Positions 22,323 through 34,053 are shown, numbered from the stretch's first letter. The stretch: 36,805 nt of DNA from Corinectria fuckeliana (GCA_019137255.1 WPDH01000373.1:1-36805); one strand, 5' to 3'. The notes: a model not told the origin generated them from the sequence alone. Translations and numbers: made by a program.

Positions 22323-23279
22323 GGTCCCTGTTCAGCAGAGTCGAGATGGGAAAGACGATAGCCGTGTAAGAATGTAGAGTTGATCAAAGTTTCCTGCTTG
22401 AGGGAACTCCAATCAAACCAGGAGGAGTGGATGTGAGGTGGTGGGGTGTAGGAAAGGGTTTGAGATTGGGAGAACCTGGAGGAGTTAAATAAGTACGAGT
22501 AGGAGGATGATCCTAGAACACTTTACGAGAATTTCCACGGGTCATGGTAACATTCTATGAACAATCTAGTTTAATCATGTTCACCGTGGGACTCGCCAAG
22601 CTGCTCTAAACAGGATAAATGTTTGTGTGTTCACATGTTTGGCGCAGTAAACTACCTATGAGCCACCCGGTTGGTATGAGCTTTCGTTCAACGGACTAAT
22701 TACTATTATGTCCCAGTGTAAGTGGCCTCAAGCGTGTGTGCTGGTACTAGCGCGAAGATGACTGGACAATTTCTTACATGTTTCGAAGTAATAGACTAGT
22801 GAGTGTTACTGTTGTATTGAGCAACGATTGCAAGAGACGTAGTTCACTGGCACCGTTGCATATATTAGTAATCGCTCAAAATAGGGGAGAGCGCAGTGTT
22901 ATGAACAGCCCGTTAGGACATGCAAAGCCGTTCTAAGGAACGATGAACTCGGACTGATCACGGGAACTGAACATCAGGATGCATGGGAACTCAGTCGTCA
23001 TACAAGTCTAAACACTTGTGGTATTAAGAGAAAAGTAAGCCAAATGGTATTTCGCAGTGATCAATGCTTGTATTCTTAGCTACTAAAAGCGGAACAGACA
23101 TTTGTAGTCAATTTACCCCTTTCGAGGGTTAGATTCTCATACTCCGATCGTTAGATACGATAAGGGAGGTTTTGTGAGAGGTAAGAAGCAACACGCGAAG
23201 CCCTCTTAGATACCACATGTGATACAACCACGATAGGAGATTCTACACCACAATGCAAAGAGACACGCTCCCAGTAAGA
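22323..23279. other. Intergenic region without recognisable genes
   Basis: About 950 bp with no open frame of note. It must contain the promoter of the minus-strand membrane protein gene, but I see no clear TATA box or repeated motif. Confidence 0.5.
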
Positions 23280-24005
23280 TTATATTCGCTGTAAAACGTC
23301 CTTTGTCTTGACAAAGAAAAGTGCTCGCCAAAGCTTATGTTCATTAAGCAGAAATATTTCCCCGTTCACCCCAAAGCAGAAATCCAAGACTCCTCCACTG
23401 ACAAAGATCTTCCCCAGAAAGACGCCGCCCGGGACCAGATGTTGACACCGTCGCCGCACCCACTGTACACGTGGCCTTCGATGTCGCATTTGATTCAATT
23501 TGGGATCCCGGTATTGGCCATTGCAAAGAGTCTTCGGTTGACCAAGAATGGTTGTCCTGAATAGGGAATGATATCGAAGGCATATCTATGCAAAGAAGGA
23601 GCTGTCAGCTTGCAAATTTTCCTCCATGTTCTGACTGGTAAAGGCCTGACCTACGTATGTGAGGAGTGAGAATTTTCTATCGTGCCGTCTCCGTGGATCA
23701 AACCAGTGTCAGTGATGTATACAATTTTCTTCATCCGGGCTGAAGCATATGCCGTTTGGTCTCCCGAAGCCATAGGCCATCGCTTGAATGGATCCCGTGT
23801 TGGAATCATAGCGGTAGACCTGATTTGGCAATTTCGCCTTGGGGCGTATTATCCCTTGCTCATAGCCGTAGATTGGGTCTGTGAACCCGATGCTCCCATC
23901 GGAATGAATCACGACGTCGTTGACAGAGCTGAACACTCTGCCGTAGAATAAACTGACGACAGGAGAAACGATGCTGCGGCTTCTCAAGTTCTTTCTATAC
24001 ATCAA
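23280..24005 (-). pseudogene. SMP-30/gluconolactonase-like beta-propeller protein, decayed remnant
   Basis: Relatives hydrolyse lactones or act as secreted six-bladed propeller hydrolases. The minus strand shows the middle and C-terminal part of the family in order: SSVNDVVIHSDGSIGFTD, IYGYEQGI, PNQVYRYDSNTG, FGRPNGICFSPDE, then VYITDTGLIHGDG, AFDIIPYSGQPF, CDIEGHVYSGCGDGVNIW, PGGVFLGKIF and NGEIFLLNEHKLWRA. The pieces lie in different frames. A one-base shift follows SPDE near 23735 and another follows GVNIWS near 23430. An in-frame TGA breaks the AMANTGIPN region near 23500. A former intron is still visible at about 23590-23660. The N-terminal third is missing or unrecognisable upstream of 24005. 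Not functional. Confidence 0.75.
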
Positions 24006-25526
24006 ATATGTCGCTGTATTCTTATTTCAGGTGGGTTACTTTGCGCCCGATACAATGGCCACGCCGCCCTTGGACTAACGACTGTTTCTAGGCCATTCTT
24101 TCAGGAGACGTGATGTCTAAAACCTTCAGGCCCAGTCCACATTCCCCACACGATCCGCGAGACATTTCTCCAACTTCAAAAGACCTCCTCCAGTCCCCAA
24201 AAGCCCCTGACCAGTGTTGTGCCATGCCGCTATCCACTTTCTGGCATGTGCTCGCGGAACTGGCCTATGTAAAAGATGAAACGGGAATGGAGGATCCACG
24301 TGATAAGCCAAGTGAGCCAGGCAGATACCAAGACCGATACAATAACCTAGAACCCGTTGAGTTAGCGAGAACCTGTCGTAGTATTGCACAAGGCCTGGAC
24401 TAGGGGATGCAGTTAATTGGCGTGGCGTACCCCTATTTCGGCCTGTCAAGATGTGGATTGTTAGTATTCTTGGTCCTCTATTCATTGAAGGGCTCACTGA
24501 CAATATCAGGATCGGCGGCGAATTTGATGATATCTTTTGAACGAGAAATGTCGCTTTCGCAGACGGCGCTTGAGCTGCAGGTGTTCCCCATGGCCGAGGT
24601 CGTTCTTTTAAGTGACAGGCTCGAATCAAGTGAAGTCAAAGAGGCTGGCCTTGCTACATACTTATGTTAACAGGGCTGTAGAGATGCGTCTAGTTCAGGC
24701 TATGGGACTAGTATTGGCTTCAATAAGGCAATGTGGCGGAGGTGAGGCGCAGTCTGGCAGCAGGCTCTACAACCTGTCACACTCATGCAGGTGAGATGGA
24801 AGAATATAACAATTTTATCTGTTTATGCAAGCCTTGTGTGGCAGAGGCGAGGCGCAGTCTATTGGCGATTTCTGCAACCTATCACACCTGAGTAGGTAGC
24901 AGGGATAAAGAGAACAACCTCAAACAATACAACAATGGGCTGAGAAGTACTGACACGATATGCATCAGCACTCTAAGCCATAAGAGAAATGCAGTAAATA
25001 GGCTAGAAAAGGCAGCCACAATAGCGGTATTCAATAATCATATAACAAGCGGGGTTGCGAACAGTCGAGTAGGGTAGGGGCGAATGATTGCAAGCGGAAC
25101 TAAGAAAGAGTGACTGGTTCAAGAGTGAGATGGCCTAATGGCAGAGAGCGAGACTATACACTAAACAACCGGGTTGAAGAGAAATATTTGAAGATGGGCG
25201 GAGACGCACAATGACAATGCCAGCACAGCAAACATTAGTTCTGAATTTACAGTCAACTCTAAAGTTCTTGACGAGATGGAGAGGGATAGCCAGCTCCCGG
25301 ATGCTCAGGCGAAGCTTGGCCCCAACAGGTCGAGAAAACCTGGCCCCGTGACAAAATCCTACAACAAGGATGAAGTTGACGATAAGCTTGGCTAAGCCCT
25401 CAAATGAACCTCTGGACTGATGCTGCTAGCATCATGACACAGCGCTAGGCTAATAGAGACGAACTGTATAGACTATAGGACGCTCAACTAGCTCTTGTCT
25501 TGTCCCGATAAAACTACCAGCATCGA
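24006..25526. other. Gene-poor region with short direct repeats
   Basis: About 1.5 kb between the lactonase relic and the methyltransferase gene. The minus-strand frame 24126-24629 is open for 167 codons, but its sequence is proline/histidine-rich and unlike any family. It may include the lost N-terminus of the lactonase gene in scrambled form. A pair of 60-bp direct repeats is listed separately. No intact gene seen. Confidence 0.45.
24734..24898 (+). repeat. Pair of imperfect 60-bp direct repeats
   Basis: Copies at 24734-24793 and 24839-24898 share TGGC(G/A)GAGG, GAGGCGCAGTCT, CAACCT and TCACAC in the same order, 105 bp apart. The AT-rich gap of about 45 bp is unrelated. This could be a decayed tandem repeat or the footprint of a small mobile element. 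I recognise no known family. Confidence 0.5.
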
Positions 25527-27034
25527 CTACTCGGGCTTCCTGCCGTAGACGACGCGCTGGCGGTAGAAAGTATGAAACTTCCCAGACCGGATCTCGCGTC
25601 GAAGCTGGGCACAGTATAGGGAGACCTCCTCGGTTGACCAGCCGAGCACCATGTTGGCCATAAACAGCACGTAACCCTCGTAATCTTGCTCAAGAGCAGC
25701 CTGTGAGAACTGGCCAATCTCTTTGAGTCGGGGTTCCTTCGCCCAGTCTCCTATAGGTGCCTATGACCGAGTTAGTCTTCTTAGGCAATGTATTGAGGTC
25801 GAGACGGCTTACCTTGAAGTCCCACGTTTGAATGTCGACGAACCCGGCCTCTTGCATCGCCTTCTTCTGCAGATCATTGTCAATAATCTCAAACGTCCGG
25901 TCCAGTCTCTTGCCTCCTTCAATGAAGAATTTGCCCCATTCGTTGATAGCGCAAGTCTCTGTCACCGTGCCGTCATCACTTTCCATCCTAGGAGAAGCCT
26001 CGTAGCTCTCAACCCATCCGCCAGGCTTACAGACTGTGTATGCCTCCTTGATCAGCGCAGACCAGTCGCTGATGCTTCCGTAGAGATAGCGCATGTGCAC
26101 ATAGTCTATCGAGTTTGGTGCAAAGGTCCACTCTTGAGTGCAGTCCTCGATCTCACTGGCAATGTCAGGGTTGGTCAACATAATTCGCAAAGGTTTCTTA
26201 CAACTTCAAGTTCGGAGGAACCCAGGTAGGCTGGATGGGGGAAATGTCCGTTCCAATCACCTCGGCGTTAGGGAACTCGTCGGCAAAGTCGCTGTGGTAT
26301 GATTAGTTGTTTGCGTTGATGGAACACGCTGGTGAATTACATAGCCCAGATGCCTACGGTGATAGTTAGCTTGCCAGTCTTGTTTGTGGGGGGGGGGGTC
26401 TCAGTGGCTTACCAGTTCCAGTTCCGATGTCCACAGCTTTCTAGAAGCAGTCAGCATTCCGTGACCGGCGCATACTAGATGAATATGAATGTTGGCGGAC
26501 TTGGATGTCATCCTTCAGCGGAGCTAGATGAAGCTTTCCTTCGAGCGACAGTGACAGTAGATGGTGGCTAGAATTATTAGTTTCTGCACCAGCCGGCAGC
26601 CTGAGTCTTACTTGATGTCCATCGATTCATTGTGATGCTCATCATTTGGTCCCCTGTCACAATTAATTTAGCTTAAGAAACAGCATCTGTAGTACGAGGA
26701 GCTTCCATACCAATATTCGAGATTTCCCCGCTCAGCATGGTAGGTTCTCCCATGGATCGTGCGATAATGAAGAATACTTGACGAGATTGACTCGGTCGAA
26801 CTAGCAGCATCATCTCCTACAGCTGAATCCGCGTCGTCGTCTGGGTCATCCTTGGGCAGCGTAAGTTCATGGCGATAGTTCAAATAGAAATCGACATACT
26901 CCGCCTGTCAAAATAGCCCAATGCTGGGCGTCGTGGAAATCCGTGGCGGCTTCGGCTGCGGGGGGCTCTGCGGGTGGTGAGGAGGTAACCGGCGCTGTTG
27001 GAACAGCAGCGTCTTCCGGTGAATCTCCCGCCAT
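25527..27034 (-). CDS. LaeA-like SAM-dependent methyltransferase
   Basis: Class I methyltransferase of the large fungal family related to the secondary-metabolism regulator LaeA; the methyl acceptor is unknown. Nine exons join in frame to 351 residues: 26990-27034, 26711-26904, 26612-26653, 26501-26567, 26413-26440, 26341-26353, 26202-26291, 25813-26155 and 25527-25760. Exon six is only 13 bp. The SAM-binding motif VDIGTGTGIWAIDFADEFP (residues 119-137) is assembled from three exons. Further family motifs are TYHAERGNLEYWGPND, HMRYLYGSISDW, CKPGGWVESYE, KAPIGDWAKEP and the C-terminal YRQRVVYGRKPE. The first intron (26905-26989, weak GTTACC donor) is the least certain join. Without it the Pro/Ala-rich N-terminus runs out of frame. 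All catalytic-fold motifs are intact. Confidence 0.88.
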
Positions 27035-28550
27035 CTTGGTATCGGACACACGGTTTCTTTGAATGTTGGTGCGGTAAAAACAGGGGGACGTAGTCGAGAA
27101 GGTGTAGGTTCAGACAATATTCCTACGTTACAGTGCACATGCGGAGTCCTATCTAGTCTGGTGGTGCAACCCTGGTAATCTCACCCGATATGGCGATACT
27201 GCAGCCTCGTTTACAAGATAGATATGCAGAAATGCCGATGGCTTATTCCCTGTATTCGAATTATACTTTGCCAAGCTTGCAGTGGTGCATAGGTGTACTT
27301 CGTATTTAGCCCATCCACGGCGCGCCACGTCATCTCCTATTAATGCCCTATTAATGCTAGGATCGTCATGATCCGTAGCCATGTCGCGACAGCCATGAGT
27401 TTCAAGCGATGAGGGTGTGGGGAGCGTCTGGAGCTTAAACAGTGGTGTTGTGTGTGTGCTCCTCGACCCGTGCCGAGAATTTGCTCGTGAAGAACACATC
27501 GTTAAGCATGATAGAATCATGTCATATATAATGACGAGGATCACGCATAGTGCCTCAAATGATCAGATTTGCTTTAGTACCAGCCTGGAGCGGGTAATCT
27601 AATCCAGGTGGTCATGTTGTTGACCGGTCTTCGCTCCAAGAGGCTCGAGGTAGATCAACCAGACTCGTTATCAATTAGTCCACCCGCATACTTTTGTCAG
27701 CCCTCTGGGTGATGTGAAAACACTGAGTATAGGCGCCGTATTGTAGGCTGCGCCATATACAAGAATCTAAATATGATAGCATGACGGAATGTTTGCGTTG
27801 TAGCGCGACCATTATCGCTGATCTAATGGTCACCGGGTTGATAGTGAAAATACCATCAGCCCTGTTCAGCGGCGCGAACAGTCGGCGTGAAGTAATGCTG
27901 ATCTTTACATCGCAAGTACTATCCGGCAAAGGAAAGGCAGAATAGTCCAATTGCGGAGTTATACAAGACGGGCATCGAGGATATCACGATGTATGCGCAT
28001 TACGTCACGCCAGGATTGTATGAAAGCAGTTGGGAGCTCAGAGTCATTATTCGGGAGTAGATATAATCTTGACAGGGATTGTTTCCATCTGGCAACGCAA
28101 TGCTGTTTGTGTTAAGTGAGGAACCTCTTATAGAATTCCCACCGTCCAAGGAAGGCTTCAGTATGGCTGGAAACTCGTCTACCAAACGACCAAAGGCGTC
28201 GTCAAGCAGTCTTCGATGGTGTATGCCGGGCATGATGATGGCAACTATGCTGTCCAGCCTGGAATGCCCCAGCCAGCTCTTGTGCGACGGTCAGTATATC
28301 TTCACAGACGAAGTGTGCGGCGTCAGTGGCTGCCGGCTTCATTATCATCGGAAGCGGAAGGTTACCTCCTGGAAGTACGAGCGGGGTTGACTTGAGTGTT
28401 GTCAGGTTGACAGAACTTGGGCTGTAGATGCTTCTCGTTGAGCTGAGTGGGATAAGGCATTTCAGTAAGCCCGTGACACCGAAAGAGCATTTTAATCTTA
28501 TCAACATGAAAGACAAGCGACATGAGACCCCCCATTCAACTTGCAAAGAT
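27035..28550. other. Intergenic region between the methyltransferase and the NLR gene
   Basis: About 1.5 kb. No intact gene is visible. The minus-strand frame at 28202-28546 has a short stretch faintly like the region after the ExxR helix of a cytochrome P450, but no heme-binding cysteine motif follows and I do not call it. The methyltransferase promoter should lie in the left 500 bp and the NLR terminator near the right edge. Confidence 0.45.
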
Positions 28551-31500
28551 TCACACCCTCATTGCCATTACAGCAACAGTACCCGAGACCACAACTGCAA
28601 TATAAAAGCCGCTGCCGAGGCTGGACAAGATAATGTGTAGCATCACCAACACCCCTAGAGTCGCCACCAACTTATTCTCCCTCAGCATGGCTGCAAAGGG
28701 AAATGTCCGAAGGACTTCGAGAGTCAGCGGCAACGCATCTCCAAGCTTGAGCTGCGCCATGTAGACCTGGAAGAGCTTCATGAGAATCAGCCGCTTCAGC
28801 ATCGGCTCGCACAACTCGTCACCCCTCTTCTTGGCCCAAAGATATTGCTTCTCAGCCTCGCCGTAGTTTCCTTCCGCCGCATAGGTGTCCCCGATGGCCA
28901 GTTCGTTGCCGATGTCTCCGGGTGTGTCGCCGAACAGGTTCTTTGCCTGATCCTTGGCCGTCTGGAAGCATCTCCTTGCATCAGAGTGGTAGCCAGTTCT
29001 GCCCCAGATCATGCCTAGAGTAACCAGAGTGTTCAGCGTCATGCGATGATCTGGGCCGTTCCATTCCTCGCTCCTTTTCTTCACTTCCTCGACCAATTCC
29101 TTGGCCTTGCCGGGTTGTCGCTGGGACAGGAGGATGCTGTTTGCCAAGAACATTGTTGCTTCCAATGTCACGTTGTCATTCTTGCAGTGTTTCTCGCTGA
29201 TCTCCCTCGCTGTCAACAGTGCCTGGTGCGCCATCAACTGGTGACCCCGGTTGCCCTCAACCATGGCCTGGATGATCAGCGCCTTCACCCTGAGTCTCCA
29301 ATGGCGCTGCTTCTGTGATGGTGATAGTCGTGGAAGGCTGCAAGGCTGGCTTCCTCCCTCGTAACCCGGGTTTTGAAGCAGCCTTCTCATCAAGTTCCAC
29401 GGCATCTTTGTGGACATCACGTCTGCGGACCCTGGCCTCTCCTCGTCTCTCCTTTTCTCGTTAACCGCTGTCTCTTGTTTGGCCATGAATTGTTCTCCCT
29501 CTTCAAAATGTTTCAAAGCCGCATCGAGCTGGCTCCTGGCATCCTTGTGAAGGGTGTGTGCGGCGTTGGCGTGCGCGAGTCCGATTAGCATCTGGCAGTT
29601 TTGAACCGAGTCGAGTTTGTCGCCCATTTTCTGCAGAGTCACGTAGCACTTCATGGCATCGTGGAACTCTGAATTGTCCCGCAGCGATTGTCCAAGCTCC
29701 AGCTGGAAGCTGATGCTGGCTGGGTCGTCATCCGGGATGTTCGCGTCGCATCTCTCTGAGAGAAGTCTTCTTTGAAGTCTCTTCGCATCCTCCAGACGGC
29801 TGCACCTCCTGTAGAAAGACGCGTAGTCAAGAACAATCGGTCTATCCATATCAGGCTTCCGGCCTTCGCCTACCAGGGTATCCTCCATTTTGCTACCTGG
29901 ACTCGGCTCACTTGATAGGCAAGTATCGAGATGGACCAGGATATCGAGCTGAATTGTGAACGGAACCACTTCGTCTGAAATCCCACGACAGAATGCCGAC
30001 ATCATGTTGGTAACCTGATGCAGGTAGTCTTGTCTGTTTGCTTTCGCTCTGTCTCGAAGCCATTCGCGGATTGCTGGGTGCAGTGAAAAGGATATACCTC
30101 CTGGTAAAGTTTGACCACCCGAGTGCAACAAAATCAGGGTCTTCTTGCTGAGAGTGAGAGCAATTTCCCGGAATCTCTTGGCCCCTTCCGACGTTCGAAG
30201 GAGTTCAATCCATGCCCACGACTTGTCGTCGACCACGGAGGCGTACCTCTGGAAGAAGTCGCCGTGGATGGTGGTTCCGCCCAAGAAGGCGGACAGAGTG
30301 AGGACCTGAACTGAGGCTTTAGCTATGGCTGGGGGAAGTTCGCGGATGGAGCATTCGTAAGTCGTGTACCAGTTCAGCTCCTTGTCGCTCAGCTGCCCGT
30401 CAGCGTTCATCGTTTTGTTGACCATTACCTTGCGTTCATTGAACCCTTGGATAAACTGATGGATCTCTGATGTCAGATCATTGCCCGGGAGACTTTGGGC
30501 GACGTGATCAATTGCGAGGGGCAGATTTCCTAGCATCTTGAAAAGCCTTGAACAGGCCGACGAGGCATCTGGCGAGAGATCGTCCATAGTCCGACGCCGC
30601 CAGTGTAGGAATAGGTCTAGGGCTTCGTTGTCTGTCATGGCTGGGACTTCGATGGATTCCCACCCACGAGACCCGAGTCCACTGTCTCGGGTTGTGATCA
30701 ATATGCTTCCCTCTTTGTCTGTGGCAGAGTAAGTCTAGGTTTCCTGTGTAGCCATTCCCGGTGCAATCGTACTCTTGGGGAGAAAGCCTTCAATGTTAAA
30801 GGTATCTGGGTCGTGATTATCGAAGACCAGTAGCCATCGAGCATTCCATTCACCAAGCACAGAAGTAATCATGTCAGGTGTGATGTGTCCCCTGTTGACT
30901 ACCTTGTCTGTGCCTGAGAGCATTGACGCGATCTTCTTGAACCCCTGCAGCGTTGTCGTCTCTGACGAAGCGTCAACCCAGAAAACGTCTTGGTACTTCG
31001 CCAGGGCGTTCTTGGATCGGCAGTAGTTGAGTGCAATCAAACTCTTTCCCTGACCTCCTTTTCCATGCAGCACTAGGACGGCGGACTTGAGTGACCCCGG
31101 CATGGCCTTGCTAAACTTGGCTTCGATGTGTTCCTGAACCTCGGTTCTTTCCACAAAGTGCGAAACTGAAATATGGGGAAGACCATAGTAGGACTGTCGC
31201 TCGGAGTAGATGTAAGCTAATTTTATGGAGCATGTTAGAAAAGGAAACTCAATTGAATCATTTGAGACTAACTCGACTGAGTGTATGTGTTGATGTTCAT
31301 GTCGCCTAGAGCGAAGTAGTTAGCCATCATCACTGGCATCACACGCTTCCGCGTCCTGGGTACCCTTAAGTGTCGGGTTACCCTCAGGCCCCATTTTCTC
31401 TCCTTTCCTGGGGAGCCCTACCGAGGACCTGATCGCCATGAATATAGGCGCCCCCTATGTTCCATTGTCCACCTTCAATGTTGGTCTGCTCCCCCCAGTT

Positions 31501-32076
31501 GACAAACTGCCGGTGAATCTCGCCGTAGTTGATGTTAGCACCCCCAGTTTCCTCCGGGGAGTCTGGGAGCGACGGTGTCTCCGTGGCCACCTTCTCCATG
31601 TCCTCCTTGGCCTTGGCAACATCCACGGCTTGTGCCTTCATGGCGTCTTTGAAGGCTCTGTGCATGGTGAAGAGGTGCAGAGACTCCAAGACGCCCTTCA
31701 TCAGTGCCTCGACCCGACCAGACTTGTTGTCAAGCTTGAGCTTGCGGACCACCTTCTGGTAAATGTCGATGAGGGACTTTTCTTTGGCGTCCCCTTTGGA
31801 TATGTTCCGGAAAATCTCTCGCAGCTGAGACAACTTCGACGTGCAGTCCTCGAGAGTCTTTTTGAGAGCCTCTGCCTCTTGGTCCTCGCTTTCGAGGTCA
31901 TCGGTGAGCCTCTTGGCGAGTCTCAATGTTTGCTCGACGAGTGGAAGGCGCTTTCCCACTTCACGGAAAGCCTCGGGTAGATCGTTGCGAGTTTCGATGG
32001 CCTTGTACAACTTGAGGAGAGTCTCGGTCAAGGCGATAGCGCCGGTGATGACACCGAATATTTCGATACCGGACAT
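28551..32076 (-). CDS. NLR/STAND receptor: SesA-like domain, NB-ARC-type NTPase, TPR-like repeats
   Basis: Fungal NLRs control non-self recognition and regulated cell death. Four exons (31422-32076, 31273-31305, 30773-31216, 28551-30718) join in frame to 1099 residues. The start is the ATG at 32076 (CACCATG); upstream in frame there is only a TTG. Residues 1-125 form a helical SesA-like N-terminal domain (GIEIFGVITGAIALTETLLK). Residues 175-230 are Gly/Asn/Gln-rich (QFVNWGEQTNIEGGQWNIGG), resembling amyloid signalling motifs of fungal NLRs. The NTPase has the P-loop HGKGGQGKS near 280-288, Walker B-like WLLVFDN near 360, SILITTRDS near 382 and GNLPLAI near 441. About 550 residues of TPR-like helical pairs follow. 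The final 40 residues are hydrophobic, which is unusual. The 33-bp second exon extends the Asn-rich linker. Confidence 0.88.
31273..31305 (-). other. 33-bp exon 2 of the NLR gene, in the Asn-rich linker
   Basis: The exon reads DMNINTYTQS between a 116-bp intron (31306-31421, branch GCTAAC) and a 56-bp intron (31217-31272, branch TTCTAAC). Its length is a multiple of three, so skipping it would keep the frame and shorten the motif-bearing linker. It is noted separately because automated models often miss it. Confidence 0.65.
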
Positions 32077-32422
32077 GGTGACGGATGGACGAGTTGGTGT
32101 CAGGGCGATTGAAGGTGGACAAATGTACCAACAAGATCTGCCATTCCAGGGAAAGGTAAAGGTGGAAGACAAGCTCTTTAGTAGAGATAAGCGTGAAATT
32201 GTGCCATCTTACTGCCCAGGTTGAAAAGAAAGTGCAAAATTAGGCAGTAATGAGGATGCTTTCAGTCAGCCTTGACTATTCCATAAAGCCAATCAACGCG
32301 CGTTATGGCAGCCACCTTGCTTACTTGGATGTTCAGCTCTGTTTGGTTAAGCATCTGGTTCTGACAGGTCACGCATGCCGCCCATCACCCCCTTGATACG
32401 TAGCGCCATAATGTAACAGTAC
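32077..32422. other. NLR promoter region, truncated by a retrotransposon
   Basis: Only about 346 bp of ordinary-composition DNA separate the NLR start codon from the retrotransposon LTR. The AT-rich RIP signature starts sharply after the LTR border and does not extend into this spacer. I see no clear TATA box. Confidence 0.5.
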
Positions 32423-33850
32423 TGTTAGTGGTAGGACCACTAGTCAGGCCTGCTATTAGGCACCATCTATATTTCTGCCTTAGATGCTAGGCATCTAGTG
32501 ATAATAGTAATCCCCTTAGGGACTTACTATTTTGCCTCTTTTCTTAGCTTAGTATAGTTATATAATATATATAATTATATTAATAGTTATAAGCTTAGTA
32601 ATAACTTTTTAAGTGAATTTTAGCTTTTAGTATTAATCTAGTATTATTTTTAATATTAGAAAAAAACCTATAAGTAACTAATTTCTCTCTTAGCTAAGTA
32701 ATTACTCTTAAGGCTTATAAATTCTAATTTAAGCGATTTATATAATCTAAAGTAATTTACTTATTAAATACTTAGTATACTTTTAGCTATTAATATAATA
32801 AATATAAATAGTATAAAGGTATTTTTAGATTTTTTTTTAAGCTAAAAAAGGCTAAGAACTAGATCTTATAGCTAAAGTGTATTTATATTTTAGTTATAAT
32901 ATATAAAATCTAAGAATATATTAGCTTAGAGATTATATTAGATATTAATAATCTAGTATTAGATCTTATACTAGTTATTAATAAGAGAGACTTCTTTTTA
33001 AAGCTTAAAAGGCTAGATTTTTTAAATATTAGTAATAGTAAGAAAAAGACTCTTATTATATAGATCTATTAGCTTAACCTTAAAGATTAATAGTAAGATT
33101 ATAATATTAAGTAAGTTAATAATAATAAGCTATTTATACTTTAGTAGGTAAGATAAGATAAGAGCTTATAAGATAAGACTTTTAAGAAGAAAAAGCTAAA
33201 TAAGCTTAAAATATTTATCTTAAAGACCCTCTTAGGTAGTTATACTATATATATTAGGAAAATATAAGATCTTAAAGAGATTATTAGTTAACTTAAGCTT
33301 TTTATTAATCTTAAAGACTAGAATAATATTTATAAAGTTAAAATAAAGTTTTAAGCCTTAATAACTAAGAAAGAGTTAAGAGATTAGAAAGCTTAGACTA
33401 ACTAGTTTAAGAAGGCTTAAAAGAATTATATTATATATAAGATAATTACTATTAATAAGAAAAAAGCTAGAAGAGAGTTTCTAAAAGTGATAAAACTCTA
33501 GTAAAAGTTCTATTATACTTAGAATAAGCTTATTATAAGATAGAAAAGTAAAAATAAGAAAGTAGATAATCTACTTAAGATTATATACCTTTTTTATAAT
33601 AATATAAGAAAGAAAAAGTTAAATCTTTCTTAGGCTTACTTTATAATAGCTTTTAAGTTATTAAACTCTTTTTAGTTAAGCTAGTAGACTAAAACTATAA
33701 GTTAAAAGTATTCTAACTATAAAAAAAGATATTTTATATAAATACCTATATAGTAAAAAAAGTTTTTTAACTTTCTAGCCTTATATAAGAAGAAATATAT
33801 CTTAAAAGGCTAAAGCTTTTATCTTAGGTAAGATAAGACTCTTAAAAAGT

Positions 33851-34053
33851 GTAAGGGTTAGTCTCACCAGGGTGTAAACATAGAGATCATAAAGGTAGGT
33901 ATTAGTATATTGTAAAGCTTCCACTTGACGAGCATTCAGCGAGTGCTCGTCTAGCATTCTTAAAGGGGCTGCTGGCCCACTATTTAGGCGAGCCCTAGGG
34001 TTAAGCCCTGAAGGCTTACATTAGGTGTTAACAGAGTCGGCGCCAACTATTAC
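33851..34053. mobile_element. 203-bp MITE-like insertion inside the right retrotransposon
   Basis: Here the alignment with the left copy is broken by 203 bp of much higher GC content, flanked on both sides by AAAAAGT (33844-33850 and 34054-34060). The left copy has a single AAGAAGT at the matching place, i.e. an empty site. The ends begin GTAA and finish TTAC with weak further inverted similarity (about 10 of 18 positions). There is no coding capacity. The duplication length (7 bp, or 8 with one mismatch) would suit a hAT-type non-autonomous element, but the family is not certain. Confidence 0.75.
33927..33951. repeat. Perfect hairpin inside the 203-bp insertion
   Basis: GACGAGCATTC and GAGTGCTCGTC pair over 11 bases (one G-T wobble) with a 3-base loop. 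It is the strongest secondary structure in the insertion and may be an internal feature of that element family. Confidence 0.65.

Noticed and set aside
4514..27034. A secondary-metabolite biosynthetic cluster (suggested by the regulator and LaeA-like methyltransferase)
   Set aside because: No polyketide synthase, non-ribosomal peptide synthetase, terpene cyclase or other backbone enzyme is present in the window.
28202..28546. Possible cytochrome P450 fragment on the minus strand
   Set aside because: Only a short IYSPSSVNLTTL...LPGGN stretch resembles P450 sequence. No ExxR helix or heme-cysteine motif is visible and the frame soon ends.
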